Below are positions 24,247 through 32,952 of a DNA stretch of 38,820 nucleotides, in pieces (within the stretch, counting starts at the first letter, position 1; each line of letters opens with the position of its first letter). This DNA comes from H17-190 sp034435615 (GTDB lineage: Bacteria > Chloroflexota > Dehalococcoidia > SM23-28-2 > HRBIN24), in NCBI GenBank assembly GCA_034435615.1, contig DAOTWZ010000053.1, positions 1-38,820 on the forward strand. Reading direction: 5' to 3'. The translations under genes and the position numbers were made by a program. Below the pieces are notes generated by a model, which did not search any database, was not told the DNA's origin, and was given only the letters and a program-made list of their open reading frames with translations.

Positions 24247-25449
24247 ATGGAGCCCTTCAATCCCTTCCGGCCAGAGGTCATCGCCGACCCTTACCCCCAC
24301 TACCGGCGCCTGCGGGAGGCCGACCCCGTCCACTGGTCCGACCTGCTGGACGCCTGGGTGCTCACCCGCTACGACGATATCTCCTTTGTCCTCACCGACC
24401 GGCGCTTTTCGGCCAACCGGCGGCTGGCCCGCAACCGCTATGCCGTGGAGGCGCTGAAGCGGGAGGCCGACTTCGGCCCCTTCGCCCGCGCTCCCACCAT
24501 GCTGGGCACCGACCCGCCCGAGCACACGCGGCTGCGTCGCCTCGTCAGCAAGGCCTTCACGGTGCGGGCCGTGGAGTCTCTGCGCCCCCGCATTCAGGCC
24601 CTGGTAGAGGAGCTGCTGGACAGCCTGGAGGAGCGGGGCCAGTTCGACATCGTCGCCGATCTTGCCTATCCCCTGCCCGTCATCGTCATCGCCGAGATGC
24701 TGGGCATCCCGCCCCAGGACCGCGACGCCTTCAAGCGCTGGTCCGACGACGTGGCGGCCACCCTCGTCCCCCTCATCCCGGACGACGTGCGGGAGCGGGC
24801 CCGCCGCAGCATCGAGGAGATGGCGGCCTATTTCCGCGACATCATGGCGGTGAGGCGGCGCCAGCCCCGTGACGACTTGATAAGCGGCCTCCTGGCGGCC
24901 GAGGAGCAGGGGCAGGTGCTCAGCGAGGACGAGGTCCTCTCCGTCCTGATGCTGTTGCTGGTGGCCGGCAACGAAACCACCACTAACTTCATCGGCAACG
25001 CCGTCTACACCCTCCTACGCCACCCGGACCAGCTACAGGTGCTCCGTCAGGAGCCGGGCCTGGTCCGCAGCGCCGTGGAAGAGCTCCTGCGCTACGAGAG
25101 CCCCGCCCAGGCCACCACCCGCATCGCTCTGGAGGACGTGGAGATAAGGGGCAAGACGGTCCGCCAGTGGCAGGTGGTCTTCGCCGTCCTAGGGGCGGCC
25201 AACCGCGACCCCTTCGTCTTCCCGGAGCCGGACCGCCTGGACCTGGCCCGCGACCCCAACCCCCACGTGGCCTTCGGGGATGGCATCCACTTCTGTCTCG
25301 GCGCCCCGCTGGCCCGGGCGGAGTCCCAGATAGCCCTCGCTGCCCTCCTGCAACGCTTCCCCCACCTCCACCTGCTGGAGGAGCGGCCGGAGTGGGGGCC
25401 CAACTACATCCTGCGCGGCCTCCGCCGCCTGCCCGTGGCCATCGACTAG
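24247..25449 (+). CDS. Cytochrome P450 (class I bacterial type)
   Basis: A 400-residue soluble P450 monooxygenase. The I-helix oxygen-binding motif is LLVAGNETTTNF (Ala240-Thr245), the K-helix ExxR is Glu279-Arg282 in EELLRY, and the heme-thiolate loop is FGDGIHFCLG with Cys350. Length and motifs fit the CYP107-like bacterial group, which take electrons from a ferredoxin and reductase. Such partners are adjacent: a Rieske domain in the preceding gene, ending one base upstream, and a ferredoxin reductase across the divergent promoter. The substrate is unknown. A palindromic hairpin follows the stop. Confidence 0.95.
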   Translation: MEPFNPFRPEVIADPYPHYRRLREADPVHWSDLLDAWVLTRYDDISFVLTDRRFSANRRLARNRYAVEALKREADFGPFARAPTMLGTDPPEHTRLRRLVSKAFTVRAVESLRPRIQALVEELLDSLEERGQFDIVADLAYPLPVIVIAEMLGIPPQDRDAFKRWSDDVAATLVPLIPDDVRERARRSIEEMAAYFRDIMAVRRRQPRDDLISGLLAAEEQGQVLSEDEVLSVLMLLLVAGNETTTNFIGNAVYTLLRHPDQLQVLRQEPGLVRSAVEELLRYESPAQATTRIALEDVEIRGKTVRQWQVVFAVLGAANRDPFVFPEPDRLDLARDPNPHVAFGDGIHFCLGAPLARAESQIALAALLQRFPHLHLLEERPEWGPNYILRGLRRLPVAID

Positions 25450-25477
25450 AAGGCCCGAGGGGGCCCACGGAAGGAAC

Positions 25478-25509
25478 GATAGAGGGGGCCGGCGCCGGTC
25501 CCCTCTATC
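25478..25509. terminator. Bidirectional hairpin between convergent P450 and tadC
   Basis: A 32-bp palindrome with outer arms GATAGAGGGG and CCCCTCTATC and an inner GCCGGC-type core; only one position (G/T) deviates, allowing G-U pairing. It fills the 78-base gap between the convergent genes and can end transcription from either side. No T-run follows on either strand, so efficiency is uncertain. Confidence 0.65.
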
Positions 25510-25527
25510 CGTCTCCAGCCTGTAGCC

Positions 25528-26439
25528 CTAGCCGCCGGACATCAGCTTGGGGAGCTGCAGGGCGGCTGGCCCGAAGGCCACGATGAAAAGGGCGGGCAGA
25601 TTGCAGAAGATGATGGGGAAGATGAGGAGGACGGCTGCCCGGCGGGCCCGCTGCTCCGCCAGTTGCTTGCGCCGCACCCGCAGCTCGTCGCACTGGGTGC
25701 GCAGCACGCTGGCGATGCTCACGCCCATCTGCTCCGCCTGGACGATGGCGTTGATGAAGACGCTCAGGTCGTCCACGCCGGTGCGCTCCACCAGGTCCAG
25801 GAGGGCCTGGCGACGGGGCTTCCCCATGGCTACCTCACGGATCGTCGTCTGCACCTCGGCGGCGAAGGGGCCCGGCACCTTCTCGCCCACGCGGCTCAGG
25901 GCGGCGTCCAGCCCGAGACCCGCCTCCACCATAGTGGTCACCAGGTCGAAGGCGTCAGGCAGGCTCTTCCAGATGATAGTCTGCCGCTTGCGGACTCGCA
26001 GGTGAAGGACCAGGTAGGGCACTGCCGCGCCCACGCCGGCCAGGATCAGCAGGAGCAGGAACTGCTGGGGGCCGAAATTGAATCCGCTGAGGAGGAGCAG
26101 GAAGAAATAGAGGGCCGGCGGCGTGACGGTGACCAGGGTCCACACCACCAGGAAGGTGTTGAGGGTCAGGGTGCCCCCGGCCATTACCAGCTTGCGGCGG
26201 ACGGAGTCCAGCAGCCGGTTGGGCAGGATGGAGGAGATCATGTCGGCCAGGTTGGTGAGGATGGGGATCAGGACGCGCTCGGCGAAGGGCGCCGTCCTCT
26301 CTATGCGGCCCGACTGACCGCGGTAACGGGCCAGAGAGCGGACCCGCTCCCCTACCGGGTCTTCGCTGCGCCACGTCAGGGCCAGCAGCCCCAGCGATAC
26401 CGTCAGGAAGACCATGAGTGCCGTGAGCACCACTAACAT
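25528..26439 (-). CDS. tadC: Tad pilus inner-membrane platform protein TadC
   Basis: A 303-residue GspF/T2SF-domain membrane protein, the second platform subunit of the Flp/Tad type IV pilus machine. An N-terminal membrane segment, a cytoplasmic stretch, two central hydrophobic segments (about 95-150) and the T2SF region with LPDAFDLVTTMVEAGLGLD and VFINAIVQAEQMGVSIA are seen, followed by a C-terminal membrane segment around IFPIIFCNLPALFIV. Last gene of the Tad operon, 22 bases after tadB, and ends at the bidirectional hairpin. Confidence 0.92.
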   Translation of the reverse strand: MLVVLTALMVFLTVSLGLLALTWRSEDPVGERVRSLARYRGQSGRIERTAPFAERVLIPILTNLADMISSILPNRLLDSVRRKLVMAGGTLTLNTFLVVWTLVTVTPPALYFFLLLLSGFNFGPQQFLLLLILAGVGAAVPYLVLHLRVRKRQTIIWKSLPDAFDLVTTMVEAGLGLDAALSRVGEKVPGPFAAEVQTTIREVAMGKPRRQALLDLVERTGVDDLSVFINAIVQAEQMGVSIASVLRTQCDELRVRRKQLAEQRARRAAVLLIFPIIFCNLPALFIVAFGPAALQLPKLMSGG

Positions 26440-26461
26440 CCTGCTTGACCTCCTCCCCGGC

Positions 26462-27439
26462 CTAGATATCTATGTCCACTATCCGCCTGGTGATGAGGAA
26501 CCCCACGAACTGCCAGGCAGCGGCTATCCCCAGCAGCACCCGGCCCATAGGCTCCGTGAACATCACGCCCATGTAGTCCCGGTTGAGGGCCATGAGGAGC
26601 AGCGCCAGAAGGGCGGGGACGGCCATGGCTATGTAGCCCTCCCAGCGTTGCATGGTTGTGAGGGTCTTCACCTCGCGCCGTATCCGCTCCCGCTCACGGA
26701 TGGTGTGGGCCACGTTGTCCAGCACCTCGCTCAGGTTGCCGCCCACCTCCCGCTGGATCAGCACGGCGGTGATGACCATGTCGAGGTCGTAGCTGCCCAC
26801 GCGGGCCACCATGGCCCTCAGGGCATCCTCTATGCTGGCGCCCAGGTTGGCGTCTCGCAGCGCCTGCTCGAACTCGCTGGCGATGGGCGGCTGCAACTGG
26901 CGAGCGGCTGCCTCCATGGCCTGCAGGAAGCCAAAGCCGGCCTTGAGGGAGTTGGAGATGGCGGTGAGGGCCTCGGGGAGCTGCTTCTCCAGGCGGTTCA
27001 GCCGCCGCGCCTGGAGAAAGCGGACGTAGAACCGCGGCACCATGTAGCCTACCACTCCCAGCAGCAGGGCGACGATGAAGCCGGGGAAGGAGCCCCGCAG
27101 GAACACCAGCGCCACCAGGAAGAAGAGGAACATGAACAGGACGCGCAGCGCCAGGTACTCGCTGGGGCGCAGTTGCAGCCCCGCCTTTTCCAGTTGCTGC
27201 TCGATCTCGCTGATGCGCTGCCCGCGGGCGAAGAGCATGTCCAGAAGGGGGAAGGAGCTGAGGCGACGTCTGAGCAGGGGGACGGTGGCCACCGAGGCCT
27301 GGGCCCGGCCGCCCTCCTTGATGGCCCGCAGCCGCCGCACTGCCGGGTCTTCGCCCTGGGTGAAGCGGAAGACGGCCAGGACCAGGAGGGCAAGGGTGAG
27401 CCCGGTAGCCAGGGAGGCCGCCAGGACGAGGGCGCTCAT
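26462..27439 (-). CDS. tadB: Tad pilus inner-membrane platform protein TadB
   Basis: A 325-residue GspF/T2SF-domain protein paired with TadC. An N-terminal membrane helix is followed by a cytoplasmic region, two hydrophobic segments near residues 100-140, the T2SF motif region LPEALTAISNSLKAGFGFLQ with AVLIQREVGGNLSEVLDN, and two C-terminal helices. The ATG at 27439 is two bases after the tadA stop and has AGAGGTGG upstream; a slightly earlier GTG in frame is less likely. Confidence 0.92.
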   Translation of the reverse strand: MSALVLAASLATGLTLALLVLAVFRFTQGEDPAVRRLRAIKEGGRAQASVATVPLLRRRLSSFPLLDMLFARGQRISEIEQQLEKAGLQLRPSEYLALRVLFMFLFFLVALVFLRGSFPGFIVALLLGVVGYMVPRFYVRFLQARRLNRLEKQLPEALTAISNSLKAGFGFLQAMEAAARQLQPPIASEFEQALRDANLGASIEDALRAMVARVGSYDLDMVITAVLIQREVGGNLSEVLDNVAHTIRERERIRREVKTLTTMQRWEGYIAMAVPALLALLLMALNRDYMGVMFTEPMGRVLLGIAAAWQFVGFLITRRIVDIDI

Positions 27440-27441
27440 AC

Positions 27442-28809
27442 CTACCACCTCTCTCCCACGAACAGCTCCGTGGGCACGTAGATCCCCATCACCTCGAAGC
27501 GGTCAGCGAAGCGCGGTCGGATGCCGGTGGAGACGAAGTCTCCCATGACCATCCCATCGGAGCTGACGCCCCGCTGCTCGAAGCGGAACAGCTCCTGCAT
27601 GGTGACGGTGCGCCCCTCCATGCCGGTGATCTCGCTGATGGAGACGATTCGCCGACGGCCGTCGGAGAGGCGGGCCATCTGGACCACTACGTGCAGAGCC
27701 GAGGCGATCTGCTCCCGTATCGCCTGGACCGGCAGGTCGAACCCGGCCATGAGGACCATGTTCTCCACACGGGCCAGGGCATCCCGGGGGGAGTTAGCGT
27801 GGATGGTGGTGAGGGAGCCCTCGTGGCCCGTGTTCATGGCCTGGAGCATATCGAAGGCCTCGGCGCCCCGCACCTCGCCCACGATGATACGGTCCGGCCG
27901 CATGCGGAGGGCGTTGCGGAAGAGGTCCCGCTGCGTCACCTCGTTCTTCCCCTCCAGGTTGGGCGGCCGCGCCTCCAGGCGGATGACGTGGGCCTGCTGC
28001 AGCTTCAGCTCCACCGGGTCCTCGATGGTGATGATGCGCTCCCGTTCCGGGATGAAGGCGGAGAGGGCGTTCAGGAAGGTGGTCTTGCCCGTGCCGGTGC
28101 CGCCGGAGATGAGGATGTTCAGTCGGGCCTTGACGCAGCCCTCCAGGAAGGTCGCCCACTCCTCGGGCAGGGTGCCTCCCCGGATCAGGTCCTCCATAGT
28201 GAGCTTGTCCTGGCGGAACTTACGGATGGTGATAATGGGGCTGTCGGGCGCCACCGGCGGGATGATGATGTTGACACGGGAGCCGTCGGGCAGGCGGGCG
28301 TCCACCATGGGGGAGGACTCGTCCACGCGGCGGCCCAGCGGTGCCACTATCCGCTCGGCGATGCGCATGATGTGCTCGTGGTCCCGAAAGCGGACGGTGC
28401 TCAGGTGGATGATGCCATCCCGCTCGAAGTAGACCCGGTCGGGGGCGTTCACCATCACCTCGGAGACGGAGGGGTCCCGCACGAGAGGGTCAATGGGGCC
28501 GTAGCCCAGGACTTCGTTGGCCACGGCGGAGACCACCTCGTCCCGCAGCTCGCCGGCCACGGAGGGGGCCTCCTCGGCCAGGACAGCGCGGGCGGCGGCC
28601 TCTACAGCGTAGCGGGCCTGCTCGGCGTCCAGCTTCTCGATCTGCGCCGGGTCCAGCTCTCGTATGAGTCGCTGGTGTATGCGAAAGACCAGGTCGATGA
28701 CCCCCTGGTGCGAGAGCTCCCCGGAGGCGCTCCTGGCGGCGATGCTGTCACCGCTGCCCATGAAGCCGGAGGTAGGCTTGAAGAAGAAGGGACGCTGCCA
28801 CTGGTTCAT
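27442..28809 (-). CDS. tadA: Tad pilus assembly/secretion ATPase TadA (CpaF)
   Basis: A 455-residue hexameric secretion ATPase of the GspE/VirB11 superfamily that powers Flp pilin polymerisation and perhaps retraction. The N-terminal region leads into LGYGPIDPLVRDPSVSEVMV, then Walker A SGGTGTGKTTFLNA (Lys242), TIEDPVELKLQQAHVIRLE, Walker B-type RIIVGEVRGAEAFDML, and the histidine box GSLTTIHANSPRDAL. All are typical of CpaF. It lies 49 bases after cpaE and just before tadB. Confidence 0.96.
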   Translation of the reverse strand: MNQWQRPFFFKPTSGFMGSGDSIAARSASGELSHQGVIDLVFRIHQRLIRELDPAQIEKLDAEQARYAVEAAARAVLAEEAPSVAGELRDEVVSAVANEVLGYGPIDPLVRDPSVSEVMVNAPDRVYFERDGIIHLSTVRFRDHEHIMRIAERIVAPLGRRVDESSPMVDARLPDGSRVNIIIPPVAPDSPIITIRKFRQDKLTMEDLIRGGTLPEEWATFLEGCVKARLNILISGGTGTGKTTFLNALSAFIPERERIITIEDPVELKLQQAHVIRLEARPPNLEGKNEVTQRDLFRNALRMRPDRIIVGEVRGAEAFDMLQAMNTGHEGSLTTIHANSPRDALARVENMVLMAGFDLPVQAIREQIASALHVVVQMARLSDGRRRIVSISEITGMEGRTVTMQELFRFEQRGVSSDGMVMGDFVSTGIRPRFADRFEVMGIYVPTELFVGERW

Positions 28810-28858
28810 AGTTCGGCCAGTCCTCCTTTCGGGCCCTCCTGAGTGCGCTTCGTCAGTC

Positions 28859-30085
28859 TCATAGCCAGCCGCGCCGCCGGTTGTCGGAGCTGAGGATGGG
28901 GATGCGCAGCTTGGCGGTGGGGCGCTGGACGCCCATACCGCTCACCGCCAGCGCCAGCCCCTTGATGCTCTGGGCGATCTTGGACTCTGGCTGGGCCACC
29001 GCCACGGGCTGACCGGTCTGGGCGCAGGTGGGCGCCACCGGGTCGAAGGGTATGCTCCAGAAGACATCTCGCTCCAGGAGGGACTTGATATCGTCCTCCC
29101 GCACACTGACGTGGGCGCTGGTGTGGTTCAGCACGACCTTGATGCGGTCATCGTCGAAGCCCCAGGAGCGCAGCATGTTGAGGGCCAGCACCGCGTTCTT
29201 CAAGCTGGCGATGTCCGGCGTGGTCACCAGGAGGACAATGGCTGCCGCCTCCAGGGCGGTGGCCGTGATCTCGTTCAGGCCGGCCGGCGTGTCGAGGACG
29301 ACGAAGTCCTGCGTCTGGGCGATGAGGTGGACCACCTTCTCCACGTCCGAGGGCTGCACCTGCTGCCACACCTCGAGTTGGGTGGCGGTGGGCAGGACCA
29401 GGACGCCGCTGGAGTGGGGAAGCAGGTAGTCCAGCATGGTGTTGCGGTCCAGTTGCTCCGCCCGCCTGGCCACGTGGGTTATGCTCTGGGCCAGGGGGAC
29501 GTTGTCCATGTTCAGGAGGATGGCCACGTCACCGTAGTTGGGCTCCGTGTCCACCAGAGCCACCGACTGCCCGGTCTCCCGCCGGAGGGTGATGGCCAGG
29601 TTGACGGCGAGGGTGCTCTTGCCCACGCCCCCCTTGAGGCTGGCCACGGCGATGATGGTGCCCTCGGCGGGGATGTTCTCCGTCTGGCGGGCGTGGCGCA
29701 TCCGCCGCTTCTCCTCCGCCTCCAGGACGGCGTAGATGGAGCGGGAAAGCTCCACGTTGCCCACCGGCTTGGGCAGGTAGTCCCTGGCGCCCACCTTCAT
29801 CGCCTTGCGGACGATGTCTATGGTGGAGCGGGAGGAGTAGGCGATGACCGGCGTCTCTGGCAGGGCGTTGGCCAGGAACTCTATGGTCTGCAGGCAGGGG
29901 ACCACCGGCTCCTCGATGCTGACGAGGATGACGTCCGGCGCCACGCTGCGGGCCAGTGTGATGGCGTCGATCCCCAGCCCCGACTCCCCGGCCAGGGTGA
30001 AGTGGGCCTTGTTGAGGGCCTTCTTCACATCGGCGCGGCTGTTGGGGTCAGGGTCGACTACCAGGACCGCTGGCATCTTGGCCAT
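28859..30085 (-). CDS. cpaE: Tad pilus localisation ATPase CpaE/TadZ with degenerate receiver domain
   Basis: A 408-residue two-domain protein. Residues 5-125 are a response-regulator receiver fold (VLVVDPDPNSR, then KVGARDYLPKPVG), but the phospho-acceptor aspartate is Ser56 in DVILVSIEEP, so it is probably not phosphorylated. A MinD/ParA-type ATPase follows, with the deviant Walker A KGGVGKST, LVDTEPNYGDVA and VVLDTPAGLNE. TadZ/CpaE proteins position the Tad machine in the cell. Gene order between cpaB and tadA supports the call. Confidence 0.93.
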   Translation of the reverse strand: MAKMPAVLVVDPDPNSRADVKKALNKAHFTLAGESGLGIDAITLARSVAPDVILVSIEEPVVPCLQTIEFLANALPETPVIAYSSRSTIDIVRKAMKVGARDYLPKPVGNVELSRSIYAVLEAEEKRRMRHARQTENIPAEGTIIAVASLKGGVGKSTLAVNLAITLRRETGQSVALVDTEPNYGDVAILLNMDNVPLAQSITHVARRAEQLDRNTMLDYLLPHSSGVLVLPTATQLEVWQQVQPSDVEKVVHLIAQTQDFVVLDTPAGLNEITATALEAAAIVLLVTTPDIASLKNAVLALNMLRSWGFDDDRIKVVLNHTSAHVSVREDDIKSLLERDVFWSIPFDPVAPTCAQTGQPVAVAQPESKIAQSIKGLALAVSGMGVQRPTAKLRIPILSSDNRRRGWL

Positions 30086-30111
30086 GACTCAGGAAACCCC
30101 CTATCCATCCC

Positions 30112-30885
30112 CTAGCGGTAGTTGTTGATGTTGACCTCGCCCAGCGGCCGGGTCTGCGAGTCGCCGAAGGAGCGCAGGGCGAGGCGGATCTCTCCCGTCT
30201 GCTCGGCCAGGAAGAGGGCCTGGGCCTCCTCCGGGGTTACGGCCAGGGTCACCGTCTTGGCCTCGGGGTTGGGGTCGGCCGTCTCGTTGCGGACGCCGCC
30301 CTGCCCCTGCTCGCCCTCGGGGGCCGGCGTCTGCATAGTTTGGGCCACGGAGAGGACGGGTATGTTCTGGAGTATGGTGATGACCTTGTCCGGACGGCCC
30401 TCCTCGGCCTCGAAGTGGACGAGGACGTCCACGTAGTCGCCGGGGATGAGCATGCCGCCCACGCCGATGACCTCGCTCACGTTGACGGCCAGCGCCCGCT
30501 TGCCCGGCGGGACGATGAAGGCCAGGCCACGGTCGCGGCCCTGCTCTGCCACCTTGACGGGCAGTATGGGCTCCCCGGCGGCGATGGCCTGCAGGGTGAT
30601 GCGCCCCTCCAGGGCGGCCGGGTCGCTGAAGACGCCACGCAGGGCGGCGTCGGCCGGGAGCTGCTTCACCTCCAGCATGTCGGCGGTGAGCATGGTGCGA
30701 GCGGGGATGTCCCGGGCCGCCACCACCACCGGCACCTCGCCGGCGGCGGAGCCGCCACTGCCGCCCTGGGAGGCGAGGACCGCCCCCACCAGGATGGCGC
30801 TTATCACGCCGCACACCACCGCCATCAGAAAGATGGCCCGGTTGGACCGACGTCTCAGGGCGCCTGCTATCGCGTTCCCTGCCAT
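30112..30885 (-). CDS. cpaB: Flp pilus assembly protein CpaB/RcpC (SAF domain)
   Basis: A 257-residue protein with an N-terminal membrane anchor (about residues 17-38) and an extracytoplasmic SAF domain: VVVAARDIPARTMLTADML, then the region IAAGEPILPVKV. The C-terminal RcpC-like part has AVNVSEVIGVGGMLIPGDYV and TVTLAVTPEEAQALFLAEQ. CpaB usually works with an outer-membrane secretin; none is in this operon. The ATG has GGAGG about eight bases upstream. The 84-base gap to tadG is featureless apart from that site. Confidence 0.92.
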   Translation of the reverse strand: MAGNAIAGALRRRSNRAIFLMAVVCGVISAILVGAVLASQGGSGGSAAGEVPVVVAARDIPARTMLTADMLEVKQLPADAALRGVFSDPAALEGRITLQAIAAGEPILPVKVAEQGRDRGLAFIVPPGKRALAVNVSEVIGVGGMLIPGDYVDVLVHFEAEEGRPDKVITILQNIPVLSVAQTMQTPAPEGEQGQGGVRNETADPNPEAKTVTLAVTPEEAQALFLAEQTGEIRLALRSFGDSQTRPLGEVNINNYR

Positions 30886-30969
30886 ACTCCTAACCTCCGT
30901 CCTTCTCCCGTCTCTCCAGGGCTGTGTCCCTTGCTTAAACGCTTTCTACGGCCGGATCTTTCAAGGCCT

Positions 30970-32094
30970 TCACTCGATAAGGATGGCCACCAGGGGGGCG
31001 AAGGCGCCGCTGCCCTGCTGTTCGGGGTCGGGGTCCACCAGCAGCGTCCAGGCGGGGTCTACGGTGCAGTCAGCCCCTGAGCTAGCGCAGTCCTCGGGCC
31101 GCAGCCAGTAGCCCCAGACCAGGTCGCCCCTGTTCCAAGGGTTGTTCCGTTTCCAACCTGCTATGTAGAAGGTGCCCACGTAGTAAATGGAGGCAGGATC
31201 TGAGCGGCCGCCCATGTCGAACTGCTGGGTAAGGGGGATAAGCACTTTGCGACCGCCGCACTTGGGATTCTTCGTGTCCCGGAGCGCTTCGGCCTTGCTG
31301 CCGGCGTCGCACTCAGGAACCACGCTGGAGTTGGAGCCGCACCGAGGGACATCGGTCTCTCCCCAACGCTGGACACGATTGTATAGGGCATCACAGGTGT
31401 TCTGGCCCATCTGGCCGGGCTTGGTAGGAGAGGCAACGTCGGGACACTCGCTGTTGCTCTCCCCTTGCTGGCAATAGACATTGCGAGAGCCACCAGCCCC
31501 CTGGATGCTGTTCCTATAGTCACTCTGCCCATTTCCGTCCACCGCCAGAGCCCCCCAGTTCCCTGGAGACACCCTGTTATCCCAGAAGAACGTGAAGCGA
31601 TCGTCGGGGTTCAGGCCGCAGTCCTGCCGGTTGCGGTTCTGGCAGAAGACGGCCCAGGGCATGACGCTGGAGCCGTAGGCGCGGGCGCGCATGGCCGCCG
31701 CTCTGGCCCAGATGACGGGATCGCCGAAGCCCAGCATACGGGCGAAGAGGCTGCGGGAGTTCACCGCCGTCCAGGCCCGCACCGTATCGGCCCTGCCGTC
31801 GCCGTCCCGGTCTTCGAACTCGCAGCAGCGTAGCTGGCTGACGTTGTTCTTGTTGGCCCACTCCAGGGCGACGGCCCTGGCGCTGCTCTCCCCGGGCAGG
31901 GGAAGCTCCTGGACGGCCGCCAGCACCACGGCGTCGGCCATGTTCTGGGCGTGGCGGCGGTCCCGCATCCACATCCCCACGTCCACGGCGATGGCCGCCG
32001 TCACCAGCACCAGAAGGCTGAGAAAGATCATAAAGATGAGCGCCTGACCGCTCTCCTCCCGGCGGAGGAAGCGGGCCACCCGCCTGCTCAACAT
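30970..32094 (-). CDS. TadG-like pilus-associated protein
   Basis: A 374-residue protein with the TadE/G-type N-terminus: basic residues, EESGQALIF, then a membrane helix (about 18-40) ending in VDVGMWMRDRRHAQNMADA. The rest is predicted extracytoplasmic and rich in cysteines (QLRCCEFED, QDCGLNPDD, PRCGSNS and others), suggesting disulfides. At residues 95-103 DRDGDGRAD resembles a calcium-binding EF-hand/dockerin loop. The long central region has no recognised domain. The ATG at 32094 overlaps the tadE stop by seven bases; an open frame upstream to 32634 is a shadow of tadE. Base use in the C-terminal half is slightly less GC-biased than its neighbours. Confidence 0.82.
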   Translation of the reverse strand: MLSRRVARFLRREESGQALIFMIFLSLLVLVTAAIAVDVGMWMRDRRHAQNMADAVVLAAVQELPLPGESSARAVALEWANKNNVSQLRCCEFEDRDGDGRADTVRAWTAVNSRSLFARMLGFGDPVIWARAAAMRARAYGSSVMPWAVFCQNRNRQDCGLNPDDRFTFFWDNRVSPGNWGALAVDGNGQSDYRNSIQGAGGSRNVYCQQGESNSECPDVASPTKPGQMGQNTCDALYNRVQRWGETDVPRCGSNSSVVPECDAGSKAEALRDTKNPKCGGRKVLIPLTQQFDMGGRSDPASIYYVGTFYIAGWKRNNPWNRGDLVWGYWLRPEDCASSGADCTVDPAWTLLVDPDPEQQGSGAFAPLVAILIE

Positions 32095-32564
32095 GGCTCT
32101 CCACCTCCATCGAGGTTCACGGCCCCCGTTTCCAGACGCATATCGGAACAGGTGGTGATGTTCACCGAGGGAAGGCTGGGGAAGACGTTGCGGAGAAGAG
32201 GGAAGGTGTAGGCGTGGGTGACGCGCACCACCACGGAGGAGTTGCGGTTGCAGTCCGGTGCGCAGTGGACGCTGACCTCGCTCGGATCGATCTCCACGGT
32301 ATCGGCCCTCTCCACCACCCGCTGGACGATCTGGTCTTCGGTGGTGAGACCGCCCAGGGCGCCGTAGCGGGCGCCCTCGCGGACGGCGTTGGCCACCATG
32401 ATCCAGTCCCGCAGGGCGAGGCTGAAGTCCACCACGATGAGCAGGAGGACCAGGATGGGGATGGTGAGGATGAGGAACTCCACGGTGGCCTGGCCCTTCC
32501 TGTCGCGGTGCAGACCGGCCAGAGTCCCCAAGCTTCTCACCTCTTTCCTGCGCTCCTGCTCCAT
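32088..32564 (-). CDS. tadE: TadE-like pseudopilin
   Basis: A 158-residue minor pseudopilin. The N-terminus carries KGQATVEFLILTIPILVLLL, the TadE hallmark, followed by DFSLALRDWIMVANAVREGARYGA. The remainder is predicted extracytoplasmic with a Cys pair in VHCAPDCNR. TadE/TadF pseudopilins are processed by the TadV prepilin peptidase, which is not in this window. Overlaps tadG by seven bases. Confidence 0.9.
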   Translation of the reverse strand: MEQERRKEVRSLGTLAGLHRDRKGQATVEFLILTIPILVLLLIVVDFSLALRDWIMVANAVREGARYGALGGLTTEDQIVQRVVERADTVEIDPSEVSVHCAPDCNRNSSVVVRVTHAYTFPLLRNVFPSLPSVNITTCSDMRLETGAVNLDGGGEPC

Positions 32565-32635
32565 CTCTCTGCCCCTTTCCGGGCCCCTGAGTGGGCCCCG
32601 CTCTGGCGGGACGCACCCAGGGGCCCGGCCACACG

Positions 32636-32857
32636 TCAGGGATTGAAGGTGCTTATGGCCTCCACCAGTCTCTCGAACAGGCCGTTGATGCCGGTCTGGT
32701 AAGCGGCCCAGGCGACCCCCGCCACGATGACGACGATGGCGAAGGTCATCATCAGGTACTCAGCCAGGGTCTGTCCATCCTCGCCCGGCCGCAGCCGCCC
32801 GGTCAGGGCCCTGGCCATGCTGGCCATCCTTCTCGCTCGGTCTGTGACGCTGGGCAC
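32636..32857 (-). CDS. flp: Flp family type IVb pilin 1
   Basis: A 73-residue prepilin. A basic leader ending in RPGEDG is followed by QTLAEYLMMTFAIVVIVAGV, the Flp motif with the invariant Glu-Tyr, and a short soluble tail. Cleavage is expected after the glycine before QTLAEY. It lies 95 bases after flp2 with a strong hairpin between them, and 71 bases before tadE. Confidence 0.93.
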   Translation of the reverse strand: MPSVTDRARRMASMARALTGRLRPGEDGQTLAEYLMMTFAIVVIVAGVAWAAYQTGINGLFERLVEAISTFNP

Positions 32858-32902
32858 TGCCTTCCTCCCTTGGGCCTGTCAGGAGCCGCCTAGACGGCCC
32901 GG

Positions 32903-32941
32903 GGCCTGGGGGAGAGGCCGAAAAGCCTCTCCCCCCAGGCC
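32903..32941 (-). repeat. Intercistronic 16-bp hairpin between the two pilin genes
   Basis: Arms 32903-32918 and 32925-32941 pair over 16 bases with one bulged C and a six-base loop (TTTTCG on the minus strand). It begins 11 bases after the flp2 stop (minus-strand reading). No T-run follows. Such a structure could protect the 3' end of an abundant flp2 transcript or cause partial termination so that pilin exceeds downstream machinery. Confidence 0.7.
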
Positions 32942-32952
32942 GACTCACCGAT

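Noticed and set aside
32095..32634. Upstream extension of the TadG frame
   Set aside because: It reads through tadE out of frame; composition is Arg/Pro/His-rich shadow sequence.
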